Of a stretch of 64,000 nucleotides of DNA, positions 34,511 through 46,343 are shown one piece after another. The notes under the pieces were generated by a model. The model saw only the letters and a list, made by a program, of their open reading frames with translations. It was not told where the DNA came from and made no database searches. Source of the stretch: Cyclospora cayetanensis (Eukaryota; Apicomplexa; Conoidasida; Eucoccidiorida; Eimeriidae); assembly GCF_002999335.1 (NCBI RefSeq), contig NW_020312055.1, forward strand, positions 62,001-126,000, given 5' to 3'. The number at the start of each line of letters is the position of its first letter. The first letter of the stretch is position 1. Both the position numbers and the translations under genes were made by a program.

Positions 34511-36746
34511 CTTGCATACAAACGCCTAAGCGTCTTGAATTATGGAGATCTTTGCCGGTAGCCCTGTTCTGCTTTGCTAGACGTTGCCATCAAATCCCAT
34601 CCCGTGAAAGCGAAGTATTATCACCTGATCGGTGGAACTTATTTTGTAGAGCTTTGTACACCTTATTGCAGGAATGTAGCCGTTATCATGGAGTGGAAAG
34701 GTAAATATACCTTATGATCAAAGTCGCACTATCAGCCCTGGAGGGAATGCGCTTGCAATCTCTCTCGGGGGCACCTATCATTGTGCAATTCACCAAGTAG
34801 CAACACATGACCATTAAGCCCATTTATAGATTTGATACTCGTGCACGTCGGCTTCATTACATTTTATTCTTGAGGTTTAGAACAGGGAGCCGCGCTGCTT
34901 CCGCCTTCCAGAGTCGGCTGGCGTATTGAGAAGGACGCGGTCTTTAGCGCTAGTCAGGCGGTCTTGGACGTTTATCGCTATAACTTCATTAATTGTGGAG
35001 AAGGCCTCTTGAAAGCCGCTGGCGTACCACACGTTGCTCCTTGTTTGTAGCGGTTTAAATTTTTTGAGCCTTCTAATAGCAATCTGTCGTCTTTAAGATA
35101 TCTGCAGCAATCTGCCATCGGTTTAGAGCCTTCATATGACCGTTCAATACAGGTGGTTTGCGTTGCTCTACTAACAGTATTCAGACAACAATCAGAACCT
35201 TAGAACGGCATCCTATATGCCCGCATCTTCGTCCTTCTTCTTTACGTTGAGCATTCCCTACATGCGCGACAGTTGAAGCACGAATTAATTAACATTTTCT
35301 GCGCAGGTCCTCTCCTCCTACTTTCCATCCCCGGTGTGTAGCGGGCTAAGCTATACAGGGGCAAAAGTAATACAACAATATGCAATGTCGTTCGTGTGCA
35401 GTAAATACTATGCGCAATTAGCTGTGGATGCTTCGAGTGCTGAGAGGGTCGGCTACGACACCCTGGCTGCGCTCTCGCCTCGTGCGTGGAATTCTGAAGG
35501 GATCAGGCAGAAGAAAGGAAAAGCGGGTGGGAAACACTCACTAACTCTCTGCTAAGCTTGTTTTGAGTCTGGAATCAGTTACATACCTACGGAGTCCTTC
35601 AAGGACTGGTATATGGCCCATGAAGAGTAGGTTTGAGATACACTCACAAAAATCGTGGGAAATGATAGCATCGCTTGTTTAAGACCCTTAGAACGCCGGT
35701 AGGCGAATCACAGCTAAGGGGTAATGTTTGAATAAACGCGCGGTCTCCTTACACAGATACATAGACTTTACTGATTTAGCATACAAGGCGGTACGCGCCC
35801 TGGCTAGATTAGCCCACAGTCACGTATTCCTAGAAACCATTATGGATACTGCAATCTCTGGCATTGTAAGAGAAGTATATTTGGAGCGTACCGTTAATTC
35901 TTTCCCCGTCCGCCCTGCTTCAAGATACAGCTTTCTCATGGGAAGTGGAAGTGAGAAACGTGAAAGTTGCATTGCTATTCCTGTGGCTTACTCGTGCCAA
36001 GCCATGCCTGGCAGAACCCCAGGGTATGACACGCAGTCATGCCCCGCGGAACACTACATAAACCTTGAAGGAAGTAGAAACAGGAGGTGAAGAGTTGCGG
36101 GTGTCAGCGGGCTCTACAACTGGCCGGAGAAGTAAATTGCGTTTCCTGGAGCTGTCCATGTGGCCAGCACAGATGCAACGAACGGCCAAATCAAAGGGGA
36201 ATAAGAGCCTCTTGTTGCGTTGCTTTTATTTTCAGATTCCGTGCATTTGGGTTCCTATATAGAGGCGCCAAGACCCGTGACCCTCATAATGCCTGAGTGT
36301 GTTTTTCTTGGGCCAAGAAACCCTCAGCACGCCTACGAGAAAGCGGACTACCTCTTGAAGTTCCTTTCTTTCTGCCAATGGGAGCCATGAGGGCACGTTT
36401 CTGTAAGCTTGCTCTTGCCGTTTTCTGCTGTGAATGCTCGCGTTGGGTTTTATCTAGTTTTATGCACTTTTTTAAAAGACCAGCGTCGAGTTCAATGCTC
36501 AGATGCGCTCATAGATCCATTTTGTTCAACAGCACATGGAATTGCTACACAGTTTTACTAAGTTGCGGAGTCGGTTGCTCCTTCCCCCCGTGTCGCCTTG
36601 CTTTGCGTGCTCATAGAGATCCACATACGGGAGAAATCGATATACAGATGCCTAAGACGCGGCCTCACTGCTCCACTGTTTTTCGATCGACGCGCAGACA
36701 GCCATAGCTAGATGTAGGTCAAACCGCTCCTTTTGCAGCTCTCGCC
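34511..36746. other. Intergenic with one dispersed-repeat copy
   Basis: No gene was recognised. Copy C of the dispersed repeat is at about 35330-35600. Frames of up to 136 codons (for example 36297-36707) show no domain and no splice support. Confidence 0.45.
35330..35600 (+). repeat. Dispersed repeat, copy C
   Basis: The core (about 35375-35445) reads YYAQLAVDASSAERV in an open frame of about 73 codons (35334-35555). The 5' block contains GTAGCGGGCTAAGCTA, shared with copy B. The 3' block around 35530-35575 is shared with copies A and D. This is the most open copy in the window. Confidence 0.6.
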
Positions 36747-37664
36747 ATGGGCATGCATCGGGGCACCTCCCCTGGCAAGCAGGAAAGTTCCATCAATTTA
36801 CAGCCTCGAGAACTGCAATCTATTCATAGCGTGAAATACTGTTTGGGAGGTGAGGACCGCAAAAAGCAACTCCAGAAGAACCCTATCTATCGCCAGCTAT
36901 CTTCACTGCCCACCAACTCCGCATCGAGGCTCTCGCCCTCTGTGTTTATGCTAGAGGGATACTGGAGCGTCTCAACATCCCCGGAGCCTCTGCGCGGCTG
37001 CCTAGAACTTGGCCTTAATCCAGAGAAGGCACGCTGACGCAGAGAGGGAAAACGCCGGTGTTTTGGCCCTGCAGAGGCTGACGATGACGAAGCATCGTGT
37101 TCAGAAGCATCATTCGGATTTGCCTGTTCTGCGCGATCACGTAACTGCCTGCACGGACGCCAACACCGACACAGAAGCGCATTTTCTAAGGGTCCTCAGT
37201 CTGCATCTGCACGCCAGGCTATATTGTATGGGTAGACTGCCCTTTTTCGGTCCAAGCTACGTCGTGCGTCTCTCCCTAGAGGCGTGAGCGGCACCGTCGA
37301 CAGAAACAGCAGCAGGCCTGACAGTGACAGCTGGAGAGCTGGGCACGCCACATTATACTCGGCGCATATAAGGAACCCTGCGCTCACCGGAGGACGCGAC
37401 GAATGTGAAGAAGATGCTTCATTTGGGAACGTGCTATTTCCATCTGCACTCATGACAATACTAGTAGTGCACACATGGCTGACTGCGTTATGCCCCTCCG
37501 CTTTCGCGAATGCGCTTACAGCACAGCCCTGCCCTGATTCTTGTTGCAGCATGCAGTGTGCGCCTGTTGCTGCGTGGAAGCGGTTCTCTCGCTTCGCTGG
37601 TGTTGGGTGGCTCTTTCGAAACGATGCGCTGCTCAGAGAAGGGCGAGGCAGTACCGCTAAATAG
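36747..37664 (+). other. Weak candidate gene, unrecognised
   Basis: A frame at 36747-37037 begins with ATG and has balanced composition (LQKNPIYRQLSSLPTNSAS). It is followed, after a possible acceptor near 37074, by acidic Ser-rich coding-like sequence (ADDDEASCSEASFGF) and by another frame at 37284-37664. The pieces could be exons of one gene, but I could not make phases agree. A long minus-strand frame overlaps the same area. Treat as unproven. Confidence 0.2.
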
Positions 37665-38032
37665 GAGCATACAGCCTTTCTTGCCCCCTTCCCTCCCTCC
37701 CGCAGTACGCATATACATACAGCCAAAAGGGTCATAGCGGGAAAGGCCAGCAGAGAATACTTTCACAGACGCAGCAAGCTACGAGGGGTCAGGACCATGT
37801 TCTCCGTCTGTTGTCACCCCGTTAACAGTTTGTGCTAGACTGAGAACTCTTCCCTTCTCTATGGTTCGGTTTGAGCTGGCGAATGCAGAAGTCAAAAGCG
37901 GGAGCACACGGAGCAAGCGGCGCAAGACACCTGCCTTCACAGGCCCTGCCCTTCCTTGCCCTCCATCCCTCCTTTGCATGCACGCATGGTGCACACACGG
38001 CCACACGATCTAATGCGCTTCCCTGTGTGAAA

Positions 38033-40420
38033 TTAACGAACCTGCCAGTAGGCGCCTCCCGAAGTAAACATGGGCTGTACCGAGCCGATGCCCTCCGCAG
38101 TAGACAGCGGAGCACTGCTTGCTGGCATTGCTGCTCCTGCCGCTGCTGCAGGATCTAGAGCAGCTGCAGCAGCGATCGCCGAGGCCATGTGCACCTTCTG
38201 ACTCCTCTCCAGTGCAGCACGCCGCTCACGAAATGCTTCCTCTGCCTAACATCACGCAACGTAAAAGTGGCATGGATTCGTTGGCACTCCATGGAACTGG
38301 ACATGCTCGCACACTTTTCGATACTCCTGAACCCTTAAGACAAGCTGCGCACGCAACCGAGGCGTGCGCGGCGTGTCTTAGGACTGCACGAAAATGCCAC
38401 TGCAGCAAGCTGAAGAGGTGCTGCATAAGGAAAATGTTCTCAAAGGCCCTTGCAAACAGAGGCTCATCCTGTCCGTCTGCCCTTGTCACTATAGCGACGC
38501 AAGTGCCATCCACACAACCAGGTATGTATATATATTTGTATATATATAGATGTATTTATATGTAGCCTTCGCATCGCTTCGCATGCCGAGGCTCTTCGAG
38601 AACCGCGGCAACCTAGAAACCAAATTACTCTTTGTCGTACCTTCTTGAAGGCAGCAGCTTTAGGAACTCCCTGATTCATCAGTCGTAGCTGCAAGGCAAC
38701 AAACTGCATGGCTGGATGGTCAGCTCGGAAAGTGTCCAGTCCTGAGCACACGCAAGCATGCAGATTCCCACTGCAGCGTCTACCTCGCGGAGGAGGCGGC
38801 GTCTTGCCTTAGGTTACGACGCCTTCTTGCCAGCGAAATGCAAACGTTCGCGTGCCATACAGGACAGCAAAAAGAAGCCGCACTCCACCACAGCAGCCGC
38901 AGTTACTGCGTGGTGTCATACGATGGCCACTTGAGTGCAGCGGCGACCTGCAGATCTGTACATGTGTGTTTGTCAGTAGATATGTACATATACACACACG
39001 TATAGAGAGCTTTGCCTAAATACATCCACTAGTGTCAATATAGGGATATAGGAATATATATATATACAGAGGCACATCTTTATACATATCTAGGGAGAGA
39101 GTTAGCTACGCATACATACATACACTAAAGGTAGAGGAAGATGCAATGGCCCCCAATCAGGGCACAAGGGCCCCCTGTCAGCGTCATCAAAGTTCGCTTC
39201 CTCGCGCGTCGCTTTAATTGATTTCACTGGTGGCAACAGCCACAAGAGTCTAGACTGACCTTTGACCGGATCGTTGCCCTCGACAAAACAGTCTTGAAAC
39301 CTCACATCCGGATACTTCTGGAGGAGCTCGCGGGTTAGCGCGAGGTATGTGTTGCTGCATGATAAAGAGCAAATACATAAAAACAAATACCAGCAATGGG
39401 GAAGGAAGCTCCCATGGGCCGATGACTGGATGCACACACTGCACTGCCTAGAACACGAGCCAAACACCCCTCAACATGCGACCGCGGCATGCATTTAGTG
39501 AAGGATTCGACAAGGGGCGACTTGAGGAGAAGAAAACTGATTTCGACGCCATCGAGACGCACACCTCCCAGGAGGCCCTCATGCTCTCCTCGACCCTTCT
39601 CCCCTTTCCTCCCTCCTCCCTCCCCCCCCCCTTGTTGCCTGTTTTTAAATGTATAATACGTACAAACAGAAGTATATACATATATACATATATATATGTA
39701 TATGGGAAGCAGTGATGATCCGCCGTGGACAAAAAACACCAAGAGAAAGACCCCTTAAAAGCGCGGAGAGGTGGGTAGCGGTAGAAGAAGAATTTTATCA
39801 GCCACCCACACCACATGCGCTAGCGTGTATGGACTAGGCAGGGCATGCTCTAGGGACAAAAATAGGTGTTGGCGTCCTTACTGGACTCTCCTGCATTTGA
39901 GGTGCAAAGAGCTCAGCTCAAGCGGAGGGGCTCTTTCCGCATATGTCAGCCATTGAGGCCGTTGCATCATCCGCTGGTGCGTGAGAGCTCGGACGCGGCT
40001 TACAACATCTAAACGTCGGAGGCGGGAGAAGTTCGTGCCTGTGTACTGTGAAAAAAAGCAGGCGGCATGAATGGATGCGCATAGAGCCGTATGCGGCAAT
40101 GCATGCAGGCGCATGTAACTGACTGGGGAGACCAGAGCTTGCGCAGACGGCGTCGGCTGCTCGGTAGGCTGATGCATGAACATGCGAATTGGCAGCTTGT
40201 GACAATGCGCAGCTCATGTACGACAAACACACGAAAACCCTTGAAGTGCACATCCAGCGGGTCATTCCGGGGAAGTTGACACCGATTGTATATAGCCAGC
40301 TGAGAGGCGCACAATTTACACTTAAAAGAGAGCAAGAGAGTGCTGACCGTAGGGAACGACGGATGAACCGGAAGAGGTGCACACAAGAAGGCAACTCACG
40401 TGTATGGCTCCCTTTGGCAT
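38033..40420 (-). CDS. Probable mitochondrial ribosomal protein mS23-like
   Basis: Six exons on the minus strand: 40420-40400 (MPKGAIH), 40045-39882, 39354-39260, 38741-38641, 38468 to about 38390, and about 38245/38241-38033, giving roughly 222 aa. Phases 0, 2, 1, 0 agree for the first four junctions; the last junction has two workable solutions. Key stretches are YTGTNFSRLRRLDVVSRVRA at the N-terminus, QRPQWLTYAERAPPLE, then ADHPAMQFVALQLRLMNQG followed by PKAAAFKK, and a helical AEEAFRERRAALERSQ near the end, finishing with an Ala-rich tail and GGAYWQVR. The order RVRAL, W.xYE-PP, HP, LM.xG.xxxxAxxK recalls the mitochondrial small-subunit protein mS23/MRPS23 family, but the match was made by eye. 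The gene itself is convincing; the name is tentative. Confidence 0.5.
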
Positions 40421-42017
40421 TGTGAAGGCGCTCTGTTGGGCAAGGATGGATGATGTATATAGGTGATCCTTTGTCCTGCGTGCGGCAGCAGTCAGTCTGC
40501 CTGTGCAGTGCAGTCAAACTGGAACCTCCTCTCCGAACTGGTCGGCAGGGGGCCCTATGACGCGACACTTGATGAAGCTTAACAGCTTTCGAGAACTCAA
40601 AAAATAAATTTTGCCAGCAGAAAACAGCGCTACGTCATCAATGCGAGCTCGGGGGTCACGATTTCGAAAAAAAACAGGCACCATTCCTCTGTGCACGGGA
40701 TGCAAGGGAGGAGGAAGCCGTGGATATTCAGGTAGTCAGAGCACCCCCATCTTACGGAACACAGAATACACGATTAATTCACAAGAACGTGAATTTTCGT
40801 GAGCTACTCAGAGGCCTTGTATCCTCCGGCTCCTTCGCTTCATCTGCGAGGGGCCCCCTCTCCCCATGATGCCGGGGGGCCCCATCATGCGATGGGGGCC
40901 CCTGCAAGGGATTTCCAAGACAAGTTTGGCAGAGGAGAAGGGAGCGCATCACGCGCTTTTGCTACTACAGTGGAAGGAAGTCGAGTCGACGGAAGCTTGC
41001 TAGACAATCCGCCATAGCTAGTGTAGTCCATGAAGTGCGCATCTGCAGTTCAACTTGATTTTGTTCGAGCATCCATGCAACGCATTAACATCCCTAATGT
41101 GTGTCATAACAAATACAAAGAGCGCTTGCCTTCTAAATAGATTCGGTAAAGTCGAGAAACGTTTTCAACACCCCATTGCCCCCCATGCGTGTCGGTAGCA
41201 CATCTGTTAATATCGCCCTGTGAGTATGCCTGCGTTCTAACATGCATGCTTCTGTATCCTGGAAGCAGGTGGCCCCGTACTCATGCTAAATGACTGGTGA
41301 GAGGGAAGCTTCTCTGAACCGCTTTATCCACCGCACCTTCCCGCACGGGCGCGGGCACAACGATTCGTGACAGCCTGCAGTCCTACGCGCTCCCAAGACA
41401 TCTTGGTTGCTAAAACAGACAGCAGCTGGTGTCTGCGTACACTCCAAGAAAGGCAAAGATGCACAACACTTCTTCAGTTCCAGGGTGACGAGAAGCTCAT
41501 GATTTCTTGCACGTTTGGGGCTGCACGGTTTGCCTAGGATGCAATTTCGCTTGCCCCGAGGGGCCCCCTATGGGTGGATGAATGATACTATAGGGCACAG
41601 TACATAGAGTCCATGGACTAGATAGAAGCTCTATCACAAACTTTTCCCCACGAAACGTATCCCATGTGTGTACACACTCGTCTCCCTCTCTTTAGAATCC
41701 CCTACACATCCGTTTCCCTGCGAGACCTCTGGATGTTCTGCTGCGGACATGCTTCCGAGATTGTATATATAGATTTGTCTACGCGCGCAACTCCGCTTTC
41801 TAACTCTAGATTCATGAAAAGTAGCGCCTTCTGAGGGCATGCATCCCCTTTGCAGTGCATAAAAACGGGGGGCACCGTTCAGTTAGGTTGAATGGCACTG
41901 GCATCACCCCATTCCAACAAATCATGCAGTGCCTCTCTCGACACCGGCTTAGCCCCCCGGACGTGCACCCCCGCTGGAAGCGAGGGGACCTGCATGGCGA
42001 TAGTGGACAGTGCACGT
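40421..42017. other. Intergenic between mS23-like gene and PGK
   Basis: This 1.6 kb stretch has no gene I can support. It contains a GC-rich palindromic patch at 40842-40908 and another GGGGCCCC at about 41559-41568. The left side is the promoter side of the mS23-like gene and the right side is the 3' side of PGK. Confidence 0.45.
40842..40908. repeat. GC-rich imperfect inverted repeat with GGGGCCCC cores
   Basis: CCCCATGATG near 40862 faces CATCATGCGATGGGG near 40883, with a 4-base bulge, around a GGGGGGCCC loop, flanked by further GGGGCCCC elements. Similar GGGGCCCC-containing patches recur at about 41560, 61945, 62140, 62190 and 62660-62750. Confidence 0.4.
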
Positions 42018-45000
42018 CTACTTGCTGGACAGAGCAGCCACACCAGGGAGCTCCTTGCCCTCCAAGAGCTCGAGAGAAGCCCCTCCTCCGGTTGAAACAT
42101 GGCTCATCTTACACGCCATGCCGGATTTCTCGACTAGGGATGCCGTGTCACCACCACCAACAATGGAAATTGCACCGCCAGCCGTAGCCTGGGCTACTGC
42201 GTCCGCAAAGGCGGTAGAGCCTTTGGCGAAAGCTTGCATCTCGAAGACACCAGGGGGGCCATTCCACACTATCGTCTTGGCTCTCATAATCATCTGAAGC
42301 AGTTAAAACAAGGAATGTGGCCGACAGGGGTCGCCACACAAATCTGCTCCTGGTCGAATCGGGTGTTCCCTGCACACTCCCCTTGCCTCACAAACCATAA
42401 AGGGAATTGCTTTAACTAAAAAATATAGGTTCAAAAATCCTGGCAGCCGCATCACGCCAAGCCAGACCTTGTCAAGACCTCCGGAAACATGTCAAGTGCC
42501 TTTCACAGGGCTGCCCTCTTCCTTGTCTTGTATATGCACATGTATATGTGTGCATACATATATGTATATATACATATATATCCATAGATGTATATATGTA
42601 CATATACATATGTATATATACATCCATATATACATATATACATATATATATATCCATAATTACACACAAACTTTCAAATACATATACATGATAGCCAGCT
42701 GCCCTAAGCGACAGACACACTTTTATTTCAATCATCACTCACCTCTTTTGCAAGCTGTACGGTCTTGGGTCCAACGTCCAGCCCCATCCAGCCGTCTGGA
42801 ACGCCGGTCTTGTCATCACAGATCTGCGTTTTCGCGTCGGCTGCGAATTTATCGCCGCAGACAAAATCGACGGGAAGGAGCACCTCAACGTTCTTTGCCT
42901 TGGCCTCCTTCATGATGTCCTCGACAATCTTGGAGCCGTCTTCATCGAACAGCGAGTTACCAATCTTCATATTCTCAAGCGTTTTCTTGAAGGTGAACGC
43001 CATGCCGCCTCCGATGATCATCAGCTCCACCCTGTGCCGCGCACGAATAAGACGCATGCAGTGACCCCCGCGTAAGCGGCGTAAGTGGCGAGTACACCAC
43101 ACCCAGATGCCACAGTCGCAGAGCCCTATCCCCGCACAAGCGCTGAATACACCTTTTACACAAAGTATAAGAGCCGCCCGCCAAACAACGCCTGTTCAAG
43201 CCTGGATTTTTACACCTTCAGGCGCGAAGCATTCGCTATTCGCGCATGCACATGCAGCACATGTGCACCACCACACGGAAAACTCCACACATGCAAAACG
43301 CTCACGCACACAAAAGGCGCATGTTGTCAGGAAACTTCACGTTGCCGCACATACGCCAAAAGACGCAAGGGCTGAAGGTCGTTGCCGCTGGACAGCAGCA
43401 ACTTCCCCCCCCTTTCCACCTCCCCTCCCTCTTGCATCCCGTTTCCACCACCTCTTCCCCCCCTTTCCATCTCCCCCCATACGCCGTTGAAGGGAGAAAG
43501 GCACCGTGAGGCGACATGACAAGCAGGGGCACACGGACTTATTCAAAAGATTCTTGATGAGTTGGATCTTATCCTTGACCTTCGCGCCTCCGAGAATGGC
43601 GAGGAAGGGCTTCTGAGGCGCTTCCAAAGCCTTCGAAAAGTAATCGAGCTCCTTCTTCATGAGAAGACCAGCTGCGCGGACGGGAAGGTTTACACCGACC
43701 ATGGAGGCATGCGCACGATGGGCTGTACCGAAAGCATCGTTTATGAAGATATCTCCAAGCCTGAAGGGCAGCCGATCGGCCACGCACAAAAACACACATC
43801 AAGAAGCAGGCTTGGCGCGAAGCAACAGCCAGATGCGCATGCATACGAAGCCCACTTCGAATGCACCATCTCTCTCTCTCTGCCTTCCTCCCTCTCTCCC
43901 TTCCTCCCTCTCTCCCTTCCTCCCTGCTTCCCTCCCCGCGCACCCGTATTTTACGAAAGCATCCATGCATTCCTAAATCTACCCATGTATATATGCACTA
44001 GCAAGGCCAACATAATGCGCAGCACCGTGTAGACCGTCACAGTAGGTATCTGCTACACAAGACGGCTGCCTAACTTTCGTGTGAAGCGGCAGAAGAAAAT
44101 TCCGGAAAAAGAAATGCTTTCCGCCCCGGTGCATGCGGCCAACCAAGAGCGCAAGAGCGTGATATTTTACTTGGTGAGTCCTGCGCGGAATTCATCAACA
44201 CGCCCCGCGTCAGCCTTCACCTTGTTGCCGCCCTCATCTTCCCCTTTACCTTCTTCTTCAACGTGGAAACGGAGGTTCTCTAGCAGCAGCACCTCGCCAT
44301 CCTTGGCGTTGGCAGCAGCCTGCTCAGCCTGAGCGCCGACGCAGTCCTCCACGAAGGAGACCTTGTTGTTGAGCCCGTGCTTCCTGAGATAGTCCTCTAG
44401 AACTGGAACGACTGGTTTGAGGCTGTATTTCGGCTGAACACGACCATCAGGTCGCCCACAGTGAGATAGGAGAATGACGGCTTTGGCATCGTGATTCAAC
44501 GCGAACTTGATGGTGGGGATTGTTGCAGCCACACGCGTGGCATCCGCTACCTTGCCTTCCTTCAGCGGTACATTGAAGTCCACGCGCATCAAGACGCGCT
44601 TCCCGCTTAGCTGCACAGAAAGAGAGCGCACCGAGCAACATCGTGAACAAACAAGAATGCGAACCCAGAAAGTGCTCCGCCACGGCTTTTTCTCTGTATT
44701 TCTACCTCTCAACTGCTTGGTTTTGTAGCCTCCAAAGGGGAGGCCTCCTAGAGACCATGCAAATGCACTGCTACACGCTGGAAACACGAAGAGCAAACAC
44801 GGCGCCCCCAGCTAACTGCCCGCATTTCAGAAATTACAAACTGCATTCGACAGAAACACCTCATCATATGATAAAAGGCATATCTTTAAATACACTCGAC
44901 AAACATATTACGGCCACAGGGGCAAGGTAAAAAGCAAGTACCCATGAGCTACTTTCACACACAGGCGGTAAGGGAAGACCAACAGAGCGGCCAGCTTTCG

Positions 45001-45481
45001 CACAGCAAGCACCAGAAAACTTCAGAATCGCACAGGCCTAGCGGCGGGCGCCCTAAGGGACCGACTGCATTCATTCGCCACAAGAAACTGGCTGTGCAAA
45101 TTCACGTCACACGGGGAGCGCACTGGCAAATCGGCTGGCGATAACGTCCCCTTCCAAAACGTTTCGACGTACACCCAACGACAGAACTTCTTGCAAATAG
45201 CATCCACTCGCGAGGATATACGACTCAGCATGAAAAAAGCAAGGAAATACGGTAATTTCGAGGGCCTGCAGCAGCCTCGCGTGTGCTGTCTCAAGCACCT
45301 CTGCAACCAGACGACACCGGACCACTCGGTACCGCCGAAAGTCCAGCAAAGGCACAGCACTAAATGCATGCAGAATCATAAAAAAAGGAAACACATCTAC
45401 CAGAACACGCACAATAGAGCCTATTTACGCCCCGCTGACCTGATCCGCCACCTGCTCGATGCCCAGTTTGCTGGCCAGCAT
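42018..45481 (-). CDS. PGK: Phosphoglycerate kinase
   Basis: This glycolytic enzyme transfers phosphate from 1,3-bisphosphoglycerate to ADP. Five exons on the minus strand, phases 0, 2, 2, 0, all consistent: 45481-45440, 44610-44171, 43760-43539, 43031-42743 and 42293-42018, giving 422 aa, the usual length. Signatures: [14 protein letters not shown] and LSHCGRPDG (substrate binding), [36 protein letters not shown], the hinge [29 protein letters not shown], and the nucleotide-binding end [12 protein letters not shown] with [14 protein letters not shown]. No plastid or signal extension is visible (start [14 protein letters not shown]), so this is the cytosolic form. The introns contain TA/TG-rich microsatellites, notably 42535-42690. 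Confidence 0.97.
42535..42690. repeat. TATATG/TACATA microsatellite in PGK intron
   Basis: Imperfect runs of TATATACATATATA and related TG/TA steps fill the intron between exons 4 and 5. Similar tracts occur at about 38522-38566, 38995-39070, 39655-39712, 48184-48245, 56173-56224 and 59988-60035, mostly inside introns. Confidence 0.75.
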
Positions 45482-46343
45482 TTTTAGAAATTCGAGGTCC
45501 AACGAAATGCGTAGCACGCACGTAAAGTGTATCAGCAAGGTGTTTCTAAACGCGAATACGCATGTTCATGTGTTTCCAGTTTAAGACTGGGAGTGATGTC
45601 GACAGGTCGAGAGGAGGCTGCATGGGATGCGCCTGCGTGCGCGCACTCAGCTTCCGCACCATGGGGACTTCGAGTGGCGCCTTAGACCTTCGAATCGAGT
45701 AGAGAAGCCCCAGGTTTTCCTTCCTGATGTTGATTTTTATATCTTTGCATGTGAATTATCGGGCTCTGTATGGGCAAGGTGCTCTAACACTCTCCTCCAT
45801 TCGGCGCATGTGTGTGCCTGCCATACGCTTCGGGGGGTCTTCTGCGTTACGGTAGACACTGCGACTGCAGGAAGGGCGGCTCGCTGTCGTACACCGGCCT
45901 TTGTAACGGGCTTTTGCAGCACTGGCGTGTGGCAAAGCGACAGGAGAGTTCCTCCATTAATGTGAGCCGCGCTTCCTGCTGCTTTTTCTGCGCCATCTCC
46001 CCGACTGTCTTGCGAGCACATCCGGCGAGGACTGCGGCAGCAAACTTCTTCTAGCTCTCTGCGAATCAGGAGTGCTTCTTCTAGCTCTCTGTGGTTCAGG
46101 AGTGTTTCCTCTAGCTCTCTGCGAATCAGGAGTGTTTCTTCTAGCTGCCTGTCTGCCGCTCGCTGCTTCCCGAGAGAGAAGGTCTTCGCCTGCCTTTGGG
46201 CTGAGGCAGCCAGCGCATGCCAAGTGGCGAAGCGTCCTGGGCACGTGTTTCATCGGAAAGCCACACGCACACTTCGATGTGCTGACGGCGGCTGCAATCC
46301 TTTAGCTACCCGTCTTCGCGAGATGCTGCACGCCTGAGCAATC
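45482..46343. other. Intergenic between divergent PGK and FAM210-like gene
   Basis: This is the promoter side of both genes. It contains the 30-bp tandem repeat at 46051-46145. Nothing else was recognised. A 98-codon minus frame covering the repeat reads as 10-residue repeats but shows no domain. Confidence 0.45.
46051..46147. repeat. 30-bp tandem repeat, three copies plus a partial
   Basis: Units start with CTAGCTCTCTG at 46051, 46081 and 46111, with a partial unit at 46141. Copies 1 and 3 differ at one position; copy 2 differs at a few more. The unit is a multiple of three, so any frame through it stays open in register, which explains the repetitive minus-strand frame here. Confidence 0.85.

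Noticed and set aside
37196..37735. A 179-codon minus-strand frame
   Set aside because: No motif, no neighbouring exons and a competing plus-strand frame; not enough to call a gene.
38520..39110. Telomere-like or origin-like AT repeats
   Set aside because: The TATATG/TACATA tracts are simple microsatellites repeated in several introns; the TTTAGGG telomere repeat of Apicomplexa is absent.
39918..40568. A 216-codon minus-strand frame
   Set aside because: It overlaps the first two exons of the mS23-like gene in another frame, has no domain, and conflicts with exons that join in phase.
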